DNA from: Nonomuraea jiangxiensis
GTDB taxonomy: Bacteria > Actinomycetota > Actinomycetes > Streptosporangiales > Streptosporangiaceae
Direction: 5' to 3'
NCBI RefSeq assembly: GCF_900099965.1
Contig: NZ_FNDJ01000024.1
Span: 1-64,000 of the forward strand
Length of the DNA stretch: 64,000 bases
Part shown: positions 8,115-15,365 of the stretch, one piece after another
How positions within the stretch are numbered: the first letter of the stretch is position 1
How the letters are laid out: each line of letters begins with the position of its first letter
Program-made: the position numbers and the translations under genes
Notes under the pieces: generated by a model
Databases searched by the model: none
The model's input: only the letters and a program-made list of their open reading frames with translations
What the model was told of the DNA's origin: nothing

Positions 8115-9580
8115 GCATCCGCACCATCGCCGACATCAGCCCCGCCGAGCTGCCGGAACACGCTGCCCGGCTGCTGGCCGACGGCCACCGGCTGGCGCTG
8201 ATCTCCGCACGCCAGGACACCGGCGGATTCGCCCTGGCCTACCTGTTCGTCGCCGGCCGCCCGGATCGCCGTACCGAGCTGCGCCTGCGCGTGCCCTCCG
8301 AGCAGCCGGCCGTGCCCAGCCTGGCCGGCCTGTCCTTTCCCGCAGGCCGGTTCGAGCGGGAGATCCGCGACCTGTACGGCATCACCCCGCTCGACCACCC
8401 GCTCCCCCGGCGACTGGTACGCCACCACCACTGGCCACGCGGCTGGTACCCGATGCGCACCGACGCCGGGCCACCCCCCTCCTTCGGCGATCCCGAAGGG
8501 CCCTACCCGTTCGTCACCGTCGAGGGCCAGGGCGTCTACGAAATCCCCGTCGGACCCGTCCACGCCGGCCTCATCGAACCGGGGCACTTCCGCTTCTCGG
8601 TGGTCGGCGAGACCATCATCAAGCTCAAGGCCCGGCTCTGGTTCGTGCACAAGGGCATCGAAAAGCTCTTCGAGGGCCGCCACCCCGCCGACGGGCTGGA
8701 ACTGGCCGAGCGCGTCAGCGGCGACACCGGGGTCGGCCACGCACTCGCCTACTGCCTGGCCGTGGAAGAGGCCACCCAGGTCCCGGTCAGCGCGCAGGCG
8801 CAGCGTGCCCGTGCCGTGCTGCTGGAGCTGGAACGCCTCTACAACCACGTCACCGACCTGGGCGCACTCTGCAACGACGTGGCCTTCTCCATCCTGCACG
8901 CCCACACCGGGCGCATCCGCGAACAACTCCTGCGCCTCAACGCCGAAGTCACCGGACACCGGCTGCTGCGCGGCGGCGTCCGCCTCGGCGGCGCCCACCT
9001 CAAAGCCCTGCCCGATCCCGATCGCCTGCACGCCATCGGCGCCGACGTGGCCGAGATCGCCGAACTCGCCCTGCGCCACAGCGTGGTCGCCGACCGCTTC
9101 ACGGGCACGGCCGTCCTGTCGGGGGAGGCCGCCCGCGACCTCGGCACCCTCGGCTACGTGGCCCGCGCCAGTGGCCTGGACCTCGACGCCCGTCGCGACC
9201 ACCCCTTCACCGACCTCGGCGACTTCACCCCGGCTCGCCGCACCAGCGGGGACGTGCTGGCCCGCTTCCAGATCCGGGCCGAGGAGATCGCCGCCTCCAT
9301 CGCCCTGATCACGCAGCTGATCGACGAGCCCACGGCCGCGGCGGATCCCCCTCCGCCCGAGGGATCTTCCTCAGGCGTGGGACTCGTCGAGGGCTGGCGC
9401 GGCACCATCGCCCACCGCATCGAGCTCGCCCCCGACGGCACTCTCATCCGCGTGAAAGTCGTCGACCCGTCCTTCTTCAACTGGCCCGCGCTTCCGGTGG
9501 CGCTCAACAGCGCGATCGTCCCCGACTTCCCCCTGGTCAACAAAAGCTTCAACCTCTCCTACGCCGGCAACGACCTGTGA
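8111..9580 (+). CDS. hycE: HycE-like large subunit without Ni-Fe ligands
   Basis: 489 residues. Residues 1 to about 130 are NuoC-like (FEREIRDLYGITPLDHP); the rest is NuoD/hydrogenase-large-subunit-like (PVHAGLIEPGHFRF, KARLWFVHKGIEKLFEGR). In true [NiFe] hydrogenases, CxxC motifs near both ends hold the metal site. Here the N-terminal position reads ERVSGDTGVGHA (about residues 200-210) and the C-terminal one DPSFFNWPAL (about 452-461), with no cysteine in either. The protein therefore cannot bind Ni-Fe in the known way. This resembles the energy-converting-hydrogenase-related (Ehr) complexes. Its substrate is unknown; Rv0087 is the mycobacterial counterpart. Confidence 0.85.
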   Translation: MSIRTIADISPAELPEHAARLLADGHRLALISARQDTGGFALAYLFVAGRPDRRTELRLRVPSEQPAVPSLAGLSFPAGRFEREIRDLYGITPLDHPLPRRLVRHHHWPRGWYPMRTDAGPPPSFGDPEGPYPFVTVEGQGVYEIPVGPVHAGLIEPGHFRFSVVGETIIKLKARLWFVHKGIEKLFEGRHPADGLELAERVSGDTGVGHALAYCLAVEEATQVPVSAQAQRARAVLLELERLYNHVTDLGALCNDVAFSILHAHTGRIREQLLRLNAEVTGHRLLRGGVRLGGAHLKALPDPDRLHAIGADVAEIAELALRHSVVADRFTGTAVLSGEAARDLGTLGYVARASGLDLDARRDHPFTDLGDFTPARRTSGDVLARFQIRAEEIAASIALITQLIDEPTAAADPPPPEGSSSGVGLVEGWRGTIAHRIELAPDGTLIRVKVVDPSFFNWPALPVALNSAIVPDFPLVNKSFNLSYAGNDL

Positions 9581-9662
9581 AGGTGAAGCGTGCAGGCGTC
9601 GCCGGCGGATGGGGGTTCTTGCCGGTTTGCTGTCAGGCAGACCGATCGGATAGGAAGCTTGG

Positions 9663-10205
9663 GTGCTAAGAGGTAGCAAGGTCGGGCTCAGGGCCCGGCA
9701 CGAGGAGGACATCCCGATCCTGCGGGCCGAGCTCTACGACGACGTGGTCAACGGCTCGCGGGCTGAGAGCCGGCCGTGGCGGCCGATCACGCCCGGCTCG
9801 AAGGACCCGCGGCTCGTGGTGGACGACACCGAGCAGGGGCGCGTCCCGTTCTCCGTGGTGGAGCTGGACGGCGGCACGCTGGTCGGCACCGCGAACCTGT
9901 GGGGTATCGACAGCCACCACCGGTCCGCGCACATCGGGCTGGGGCTGCTGCCGTCCTGCCGCGGCAAGGGGTACGGCACCGACGTGGTCGCGGTGCTGTG
10001 CCACTACGGTTTCGTCGTGCGCGGCCTGCAACGGCTGCAGATCGAGACGCTGTCGGACAACGCCGCGATGTTGCGCGCCGCCGAGCGCAACGGGTTCGTC
10101 CGCGAGGGCGTGCTGCGCTCGTCGGCCTGGGTGATGGGCGAGTTCCTGGACGAGGTGCTGCTCGGGCTCCTCGTCCACGAGTGGAAGCCGGACTCGAAGG
10201 GCTAG
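9663..10205 (+). CDS. GNAT N-acetyltransferase, RimJ/RimL type
   Basis: 180 residues, GTG start behind AGGAAG. The acetyl-CoA binding motif is seen in HIGLGLLPSCRGKGYGTDVV (R/Q-x-x-G-x-G/A), and the late motif in RLQIETLSDNAAMLRAAERN with NGFVREGVLR, typical of the RimJ/RimL group that acetylates protein N-termini or small amines. The real acceptor is unknown. It stands alone and ends before a strong shared terminator at 10241-10272. Confidence 0.85.
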   Translation: MLRGSKVGLRARHEEDIPILRAELYDDVVNGSRAESRPWRPITPGSKDPRLVVDDTEQGRVPFSVVELDGGTLVGTANLWGIDSHHRSAHIGLGLLPSCRGKGYGTDVVAVLCHYGFVVRGLQRLQIETLSDNAAMLRAAERNGFVREGVLRSSAWVMGEFLDEVLLGLLVHEWKPDSKG

Positions 10206-10240
10206 GCCGCCGCCCGACGACCGAGGGCGGGCCCGCAACA

Positions 10241-10272
10241 CGAAGGCCCCAACTTTACGGTTGGGGCCTTCG
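10241..10272. terminator. Bidirectional terminator between convergent genes
   Basis: Perfect 13-bp stem (CGAAGGCCCCAAC with GTTGGGGCCTTCG), six-base loop TTTACG, followed by TTTGT on the plus side. It lies between the GNAT gene and the convergent secreted-protein gene. Confidence 0.9.
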
Positions 10273-10292
10273 TTTGTCGCTATGGGAGGCGT

Positions 10293-10703
10293 CTAGCAGA
10301 GCGGGTCCACGACGCATCCGAAATAGCCGTCTACCCTGTTGGTTTTCAGGGTCTTATTGACGCCCGATGATGTCGTATAGAAGGCCTTGGCGTAGATCTC
10401 ATCTCGTGCCCCGACATCCTCGTTGAGATGGTCGCCGAGAATCTCACTCGATCCACCCCAGACCTTGATGAGGAAGTCATCCGGGTTGGGCCACCCGTCC
10501 TCACCGTACAGGTCGAAGGCGGTGACGACGCCCTCGGTGCAGCCGACCGTCACCCTTGCGGTGAAACCGCCGCCTAACTCCGTGATGGACAGAACACAGC
10601 TGGCCGCCGCGCTTGCGGGTGCGGGCGAGAACATCGCCAACCCGAGAATCGATACGGCTACTGCGGAAACGAGGCGGGTGTGCCATTTCCTTGAACGAGT
10701 CAT
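10293..10703 (-). CDS. Small secreted protein, function unknown
   Basis: 136 residues when started at ATG 10703 (MTRSRKWHTR), which gives a clean signal peptide: basic n-region, hydrophobic VSAVAVSILGLAMF, and ASA cleavage near residue 30. The mature part is about 105 residues, acidic, with three cysteines (SCVLSI, VGCTEG, FGCVVDPLC). It resembles no family I can name. Single gene, with no obvious operon partner. Confidence 0.65.
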   Translation of the reverse strand: MTRSRKWHTRLVSAVAVSILGLAMFSPAPASAAASCVLSITELGGGFTARVTVGCTEGVVTAFDLYGEDGWPNPDDFLIKVWGGSSEILGDHLNEDVGARDEIYAKAFYTTSSGVNKTLKTNRVDGYFGCVVDPLC

Positions 10704-10907
10704 CGCTCTCCCCTGTTGAGATTCGGTGGTGCGACTACAGAGAGAAGGGCGTTCCATCGCGTTCCATGGCCCGTGCCACTTGAGCGGCGGCGCGGGGAGC
10801 CAAGGTTGCGATTTGGGACAGGTTCGGCCGGTGGGCTGTCAGGCGTGAACTTTCCGCGCTGAGGAGGTCTCCAACAGGGAGCGACCACCACGTCGAAACG
10901 GGGAGAC

Positions 10908-12038
10908 ATGAGCCTGACCACACACCTGCGGACCGCTGCGGTGCTCACCCTGGCAGCGGTCGGCTGCACTGTGCCGGCCTCGGCCGCGGGGGCGTCCGCG
11001 GCCGAGCGGCCGCCCGCATTGCCGAGTTGGGGGGTGGGTCCCGCCACCTTCGCCTATCTGTGCGCCAACGCCAAGGACCGCGACCTGATCCCTTCGGGAC
11101 CATGCGATTCCTGGCGGCTGGTAACCGCTGACGGGAGCATCTTCTCCGTTCCCGAGGCGTTGGCCTGGGAGAAGTACAAGGATCCCGATCTGGTTGGCGA
11201 GCCGGGCGCTCTCGCGATCAGCCCGGACGGCACGCGCGTCGCCTACCACCAGGCCGATGATGACCACGTCGTGGTCCGGGATCTGTCCTCCGGAGAGACC
11301 TGGACGATTCCCTACAAGGTGCCGCGCGGCTCTGTGGGCTCGCCGTTCACGATGAGGTTCGTACGTGACGGAAGCGGGCTGGCGATCACCTCGACCGACT
11401 CCTCCGACGTGCCCACCGTCACATTCGCCCAGGTGGAAGCCGAGACGGCACGGCGCATGCCCAAGGGCTGGACGCTGCTGGACGCCGACCCGGCGTCGGG
11501 GCGCCTCACGCTGCTCAAGTCGCCCGAGCTTGAGGATCGCGGGACGTTCCGTACCACCGACGGCGACCGTGTCACCACTGTCAAGATCCCGGCGAAGGCC
11601 GGCAAGCACCTCATCTGGGGCGCTTTCGCTGCTCGCGACGGGCGCGCCGCCAACCTCGTGCCCAAGGACCCGCCCGCCTGCGGCCCGGACATGACCCCCG
11701 TGTGGTTGGCCGTCTTCTCCACGCGGACAGGCAAGATGACCACGGTCAAGCCAAAGCTGCCCGCCGACGTCTACCGGGCCGACGTGATCGACTGGCTCGG
11801 TCGCGAGGAGGTCGTCGCGGCGGCGGGCCGGGAGCGCCCGGGCAAGGCACCCGACGCGGTCGTCGGCTCCTACGTCTACGCCGTGAACGTCTCCACCGGC
11901 GCCTCCCGCCTGCTCACCAAGTTGTCGACCACTGAGCAGGTCTACGAGGACCGCTTGGTCGTGGGCGGCTACGCGGCGGCGCAGGGTCCGGTGGCGGGTG
12001 GGAAGGCGGCCAAGCCAGGTGATCGCGGCTGCGGGTGA
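10908..12038 (+). CDS. Secreted beta-propeller-like protein, function unknown
   Basis: 376 residues. Signal peptide at residues 1-28 (MSLTTHLRTAAVLTLAAVG, ending ASAAGASA). The mature part has TolB/WD-like blade sequences such as ALAISPDGTRVAYHQADDDHV and later repeats with 'DGxR' turns, so a propeller fold is plausible. Start ATG 10908 follows GGGGAGAC. The C-terminus (GPVAGGKAAKPGDRGCG) looks unlike a propeller end and stops 7 bases before the convergent cholesterol oxidase stop. A truncated 3' end is possible. No enzyme motif seen. Confidence 0.65.
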   Translation: MSLTTHLRTAAVLTLAAVGCTVPASAAGASAAERPPALPSWGVGPATFAYLCANAKDRDLIPSGPCDSWRLVTADGSIFSVPEALAWEKYKDPDLVGEPGALAISPDGTRVAYHQADDDHVVVRDLSSGETWTIPYKVPRGSVGSPFTMRFVRDGSGLAITSTDSSDVPTVTFAQVEAETARRMPKGWTLLDADPASGRLTLLKSPELEDRGTFRTTDGDRVTTVKIPAKAGKHLIWGAFAARDGRAANLVPKDPPACGPDMTPVWLAVFSTRTGKMTTVKPKLPADVYRADVIDWLGREEVVAAAGRERPGKAPDAVVGSYVYAVNVSTGASRLLTKLSTTEQVYEDRLVVGGYAAAQGPVAGGKAAKPGDRGCG

Positions 12039-12045
12039 GGCGGTG

Positions 12046-13668
12046 TCACAGGTCGGTGGCGATGATGTGGTCGATGTTGCGTTCGGCCAGGGCCGTGATG
12101 GTGACGAAGGGGTTGACGGTCGTGTTGCCGGGGATGAGGGCGCCGTCGATGACGTACAGGCCGGGGTAGCCGGGCAGGCGGCCGTAGTTGTCGGTCGCTC
12201 GGTTCAGGACCACGCCGCCCAGCGGGTGGTACGTCAGGTGGTCGCCCCAGATCTTGTACACGCCGAAGAGGTCGGTCCGGTAGATCGTGCCCTCCTTGGC
12301 GTTGATCTTGTCGAAGATGGTCTTGGCCATGGTGATGGAGGGCTGCTTCCAGGCGGTCTGCCAGTTCAGGTCCACCTTGCCGGTGGCGGCATTCCAGGTG
12401 AAGCGGGCGCGGTTCGGGTTCCTGGTGATGGACAGGTAGAACGAGGCCCAGGTCTCGATGCCGGTGGGCAGCGGCGCGACCTCGGCGAACGCGCCGCCCG
12501 CGGACCAGTTGTCGATGCCGCAGCAGGGCACGGTCGACTGGAGTGAGCCCGTCGGATCCCACAGGTGGTTGGCGCGGCCGCACATGACGTTGCCGTTGTC
12601 GCCCCAGCCTTGGCCGACCTCGTCGTTCAGCGCGGGCAGCACGCCGGTGGCCTTCAGCCTGACCAGCAGCTTGCTGGTGCCGACGCTGCCGGCGGCGAAG
12701 AACACCCGGTCCGCGGTCACGGTCTTGGTGGCGGTGACCGCGCCGTCGGTGGCGAGCTGCTCGATGACGACCGCGTAGCCGCCGCTGCCCGCCGGGGCGA
12801 CCGAGGTGACCCGGTGCAGCGCGGAGACGGCGACTCGGCCGGTGGCGCGGGCCTGGGCGAGATAGGTCTTCGGCAGGGACTTCTTTCCGTGGTTGTTGCC
12901 GTAGAGGAGCTCGCCGGCCAGCGCCGACCTGGGCACGGTGCCGGCGGCCTCCGCCTCCATGTAGTCCCAGTCGTACACGTCGGGCACGAACACGAACGGG
13001 AAGTTCGAGCGCTGGGCGTGTTTGCGTCCGACGCGGCCGTACTGGTAGCAGGCGGTGGTCTCGAACCAGGCGGGGTCGATGAGGCCGCTGCCGAGGGTGG
13101 CGTTGGCGCGCGGGTAGTAGGTGGCGTACATCTCGTCGGGATTGACCGACGGCAGGACGGTGGCGAAGTTCTCGCGCTTGGGGGTGACCGCGATGCCGCC
13201 GTTGACGAGGGAGCCGCCGCCGACGCCACGGCCCTGGTAGACCGTGATGCCGGCGAAGTCCTCGGCGTCCAGGATGCCGGTGTACCGGGGGATGTCGCGG
13301 TCGATGGGGAAGCCGAGGAAGTTGCTGAGGGGCTGCTTGGTCCTGGTACGCAGCCAGGTCGAGCGGTGGTCGGGCTGCGTCGTGGTGCAGAAGATCTTGC
13401 CGTCGGGGCCCGGGGTGTCCCAGGCCATGCCCATCTCCACCATGTGCACGTCCACGCCCGCCTGGGCCAGGCGCAGGGCGGCGACGGCGCCGCCGTACCC
13501 AGTGCCGACCACCAGGGCGGGCACGTGTGTGCCGTCGGGGATGGGGGCGGCCGGCGAGCCGGCGAGGGCCGGGCGCGCGGCCGTGCCCACGAGGGCCAGG
13601 CCGGCCGCGCCGGCGAGGAAACCACGACGGGACAGGCCGCCCGCCGTATCGGAGGTGCTGTCACGCAT
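12046..13668 (-). CDS. choA: Cholesterol oxidase, GMC family, secreted
   Basis: 540 residues. N-terminal twin-arginine signal (LSRRGFLAGAAGLALVG) for export of the folded FAD enzyme. FAD-binding motif VVGTGYGGAVAALRLAQAG; GRGVGGGSLVNGG; C-terminal YHPLGG (catalytic His) and PGNTTVNPFVTITALAERN (catalytic Asn), all standard for Streptomyces-type ChoA/ChoD. It oxidises cholesterol to cholest-4-en-3-one. The ATG follows AGGAG. It is probably the third gene of an operon: the upstream stop is 35 bases away, and the operon head at 15277 has a KstR2-type operator, fitting sterol-related control. Confidence 0.93.
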   Translation of the reverse strand: MRDSTSDTAGGLSRRGFLAGAAGLALVGTAARPALAGSPAAPIPDGTHVPALVVGTGYGGAVAALRLAQAGVDVHMVEMGMAWDTPGPDGKIFCTTTQPDHRSTWLRTRTKQPLSNFLGFPIDRDIPRYTGILDAEDFAGITVYQGRGVGGGSLVNGGIAVTPKRENFATVLPSVNPDEMYATYYPRANATLGSGLIDPAWFETTACYQYGRVGRKHAQRSNFPFVFVPDVYDWDYMEAEAAGTVPRSALAGELLYGNNHGKKSLPKTYLAQARATGRVAVSALHRVTSVAPAGSGGYAVVIEQLATDGAVTATKTVTADRVFFAAGSVGTSKLLVRLKATGVLPALNDEVGQGWGDNGNVMCGRANHLWDPTGSLQSTVPCCGIDNWSAGGAFAEVAPLPTGIETWASFYLSITRNPNRARFTWNAATGKVDLNWQTAWKQPSITMAKTIFDKINAKEGTIYRTDLFGVYKIWGDHLTYHPLGGVVLNRATDNYGRLPGYPGLYVIDGALIPGNTTVNPFVTITALAERNIDHIIATDL

Positions 13669-13703
13669 GCGAGACTCCTGACTTGCGACGAGCCGCTAAA
13701 TTG

Positions 13704-14201
13704 CTATTCGCGCACAGGTGACCGGCCGCTGGGCAGCCGGCACACGGTGTCAAGGCCCAGTACGTGGTTGAGACGGCCGAACGCCAGCCAGGAGCCGAGG
13801 CTCATGGTCAGCTCCACGATCTCCAACTGGCTGTAGTGAGCGGTCATCCGGGCCCAGAACTCCTCGTCCAGGCCGTGGGGGTCGAGGGCGTAACGCTCGG
13901 CGTACTCGGCGGCCAGCCGCGTGCGCTCGTCGAAGGCGCCGGTGGTACGCCACTCGGCCACCGCGTCGGCGAAGTCCTCCTCGACCCGCTCGCCGCCGCG
14001 TTCGGTACGCCAGTCGAGGCAGAAGGCGCACCCGTTGATCTGCGCGATCCGCAGCCGGGCCGCCTCGAACTCGCGCAGGCCCAGGGTGGAATGGGCGTAC
14101 ACGGCCAGGGAGAACTTCGAGGCGGCGATGCCGATGCCGGGGACCATCTCGCCCCACACGTACTCGATCGCGTCCTTGCCCTCGGGGATGTCGATGTTCA
14201 C
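13704..14201 (-). CDS. Carboxymuconolactone decarboxylase/AhpD-like protein
   Basis: 165 residues, GTG start after GGGAGGAG, overlapping the upstream stop (GTGA). CMD/AhpD signature: LRIAQINGCAFCLDWRTERG, i.e. a CxFC pair (Cys-x-x-Cys) followed by the family Trp/Arg. Members are small helical proteins that reduce peroxides through AhpD-like disulfides or act on lactones. Hydrogen peroxide made by the downstream cholesterol oxidase would be one possible substrate, but this is inference. Coupled to the dehydrogenase gene upstream. Confidence 0.8.
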   Translation of the reverse strand: MNIDIPEGKDAIEYVWGEMVPGIGIAASKFSLAVYAHSTLGLREFEAARLRIAQINGCAFCLDWRTERGGERVEEDFADAVAEWRTTGAFDERTRLAAEYAERYALDPHGLDEEFWARMTAHYSQLEIVELTMSLGSWLAFGRLNHVLGLDTVCRLPSGRSPVRE

Positions 14202-15277
14202 GGGCGTCTCCTCCCGAGCTTGCCGATCGCGGGGCGCAGCGGGACGTCGAGGGCGTCGTACAGGCCGGGTTCGGCGGCCACCAGCCAGTCGATGGCACTC
14301 ACCAGACGGCCCGCGGCGGTGGCGTTGCCGCCGGCCGAGCCGTTGCCGTCCTCGTCGGTGGCCTCGACGGTGACCTCGATTCGCGGGCGGCCCTCGATGA
14401 TCACCCGATGGGCGCCCTGGCCGTTGGGCGGGGTCGGCCAGTCGGGGGCGCAGGAGGAGTGGATGCGGGTGATGTGCTCGACCACGATGCGGGGCTCTCC
14501 CCCGACGACGCCCTGCACCTCGAACCGCACCGCGCCCTGGGTGCCCGCCTGGAACTCGCCCATGCAGGCAGTGCTCACGGTGGCGTCGAGGGGGCGCCGC
14601 TCCAGGGCCTCGGTGATCTCGTCGAGTTCGGCGCCGAGGGCGTGGGCGATCAGGCGTACCTGGCCGCCCCAGACCATGCTGGGGACGGTCGGCGCGAGCA
14701 TCGGCGGCTCGTAGCCCATCGGCTGGCCCATGCCGACCAGGTAGCGGACCGAGTCGGGCTGGTCGTAGGTGGAGTAGTCGAAGATCTCCTGGCACCGGAT
14801 GGTGTCCACGGTGCTGCCGAGGCCGCTGATCAGCAGCGGCAGGACGTCGTTGCCCCAGCCGGGATCGATGCCGGAGACGAACAGGGAGCCGCCGCCCTCG
14901 GCGATGGCGGCCAGCACCGGCCGGCGTATCTCGGGTGGGGCGTTGCGCTGGTCGTAGAGGGCGTACAGGGAGGGGGTGACGACCACGGCTCCGGTCCGGA
15001 CGGCCCGGACGACGTCGGCGAGCGCCTCGTCGGGGCGGAGGTCGCCGGGGGCCGCGTATACGACGGCGCGGGGTTTGGCGGCCAGTGCCGCGTCGACGTC
15101 GCCGGTCGCGGCGACGCCGAGCTCGTGGGCGAGCCCGGCGAGCTCGCCCGCGTCCCGGCCGGCCTTGGCGGGGTCGTGGACCAGCACGTTCGTGAGCGTC
15201 AGCGCCGGGTGGGCGGCCACGGCGCGGATGGCCGCGCGGCCGACGTTGCCGGTACCCCAGACGAGGGTGGACACCAT
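14198..15277 (-). CDS. DapB-like NAD(P)-dependent dehydrogenase family protein
   Basis: 359 residues from ATG 15277 (MVSTLVWGTGNVGRAAI); upstream codons in frame lack similarity. The N-terminal Rossmann motif WGTGNVGRAAIRA resembles dihydrodipicolinate reductase and 2,4-diaminopentanoate-dehydrogenase-like proteins common in actinobacteria and often linked to steroid or lipid catabolism. The C-terminal half has the DapB-like dimerisation region (SGIDPGWGNDVLPLL). The substrate cannot be told. It heads the operon ending in cholesterol oxidase, and the operator-like palindrome begins 12 bases upstream of its ATG. Confidence 0.75.
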   Translation of the reverse strand: MVSTLVWGTGNVGRAAIRAVAAHPALTLTNVLVHDPAKAGRDAGELAGLAHELGVAATGDVDAALAAKPRAVVYAAPGDLRPDEALADVVRAVRTGAVVVTPSLYALYDQRNAPPEIRRPVLAAIAEGGGSLFVSGIDPGWGNDVLPLLISGLGSTVDTIRCQEIFDYSTYDQPDSVRYLVGMGQPMGYEPPMLAPTVPSMVWGGQVRLIAHALGAELDEITEALERRPLDATVSTACMGEFQAGTQGAVRFEVQGVVGGEPRIVVEHITRIHSSCAPDWPTPPNGQGAHRVIIEGRPRIEVTVEATDEDGNGSAGGNATAAGRLVSAIDWLVAAEPGLYDALDVPLRPAIGKLGRRRP

Positions 15278-15288
15278 GACCGGAGCGT

Positions 15289-15302
15289 AGCAAGCGCTTG
15301 GT
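15289..15302. promoter_or_regulatory. KstR2-type operator (AGCAAGCGCTTGGT)
   Basis: AGCAAGCGCTTGGT matches the published KstR2 consensus AnCAAGnnCTTGnT at all ten fixed positions and contains the perfect palindrome CAAGCGCTTG (15291-15300). KstR2 is the TetR repressor of later cholesterol-ring catabolism in mycobacteria and relatives. The site lies just upstream of the dehydrogenase-CMD-cholesterol oxidase genes. Other TetR regulators of acyl-CoA metabolism bind similar palindromes, so the binder is not certain. Confidence 0.65.
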
Positions 15303-15320
15303 TGATTGCCTAGACCGCGA

Positions 15321-15356
15321 CTCCCCTGGTCCACCCATGCCGGTGGACCAGGGGAG
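15321..15356 (-). terminator. Terminator after xylanase gene
   Basis: Perfect 15-bp stem (CTCCCCTGGTCCACC with GGTGGACCAGGGGAG) and six-base loop CATGCC, 10 bases beyond the xylanase stop on the minus strand. There is no strong T-run. It separates the xylanase from the next operon's promoter. Confidence 0.75.
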
Positions 15357-15365
15357 GGATGGTTG

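Noticed and set aside
6626..9580. A 984-residue frame ending with the HycE-like protein
   Set aside because: Its first 495 residues are an out-of-frame shadow of the HyfF-like gene; the true start is the ATG at 8111, coupled by ATGA.
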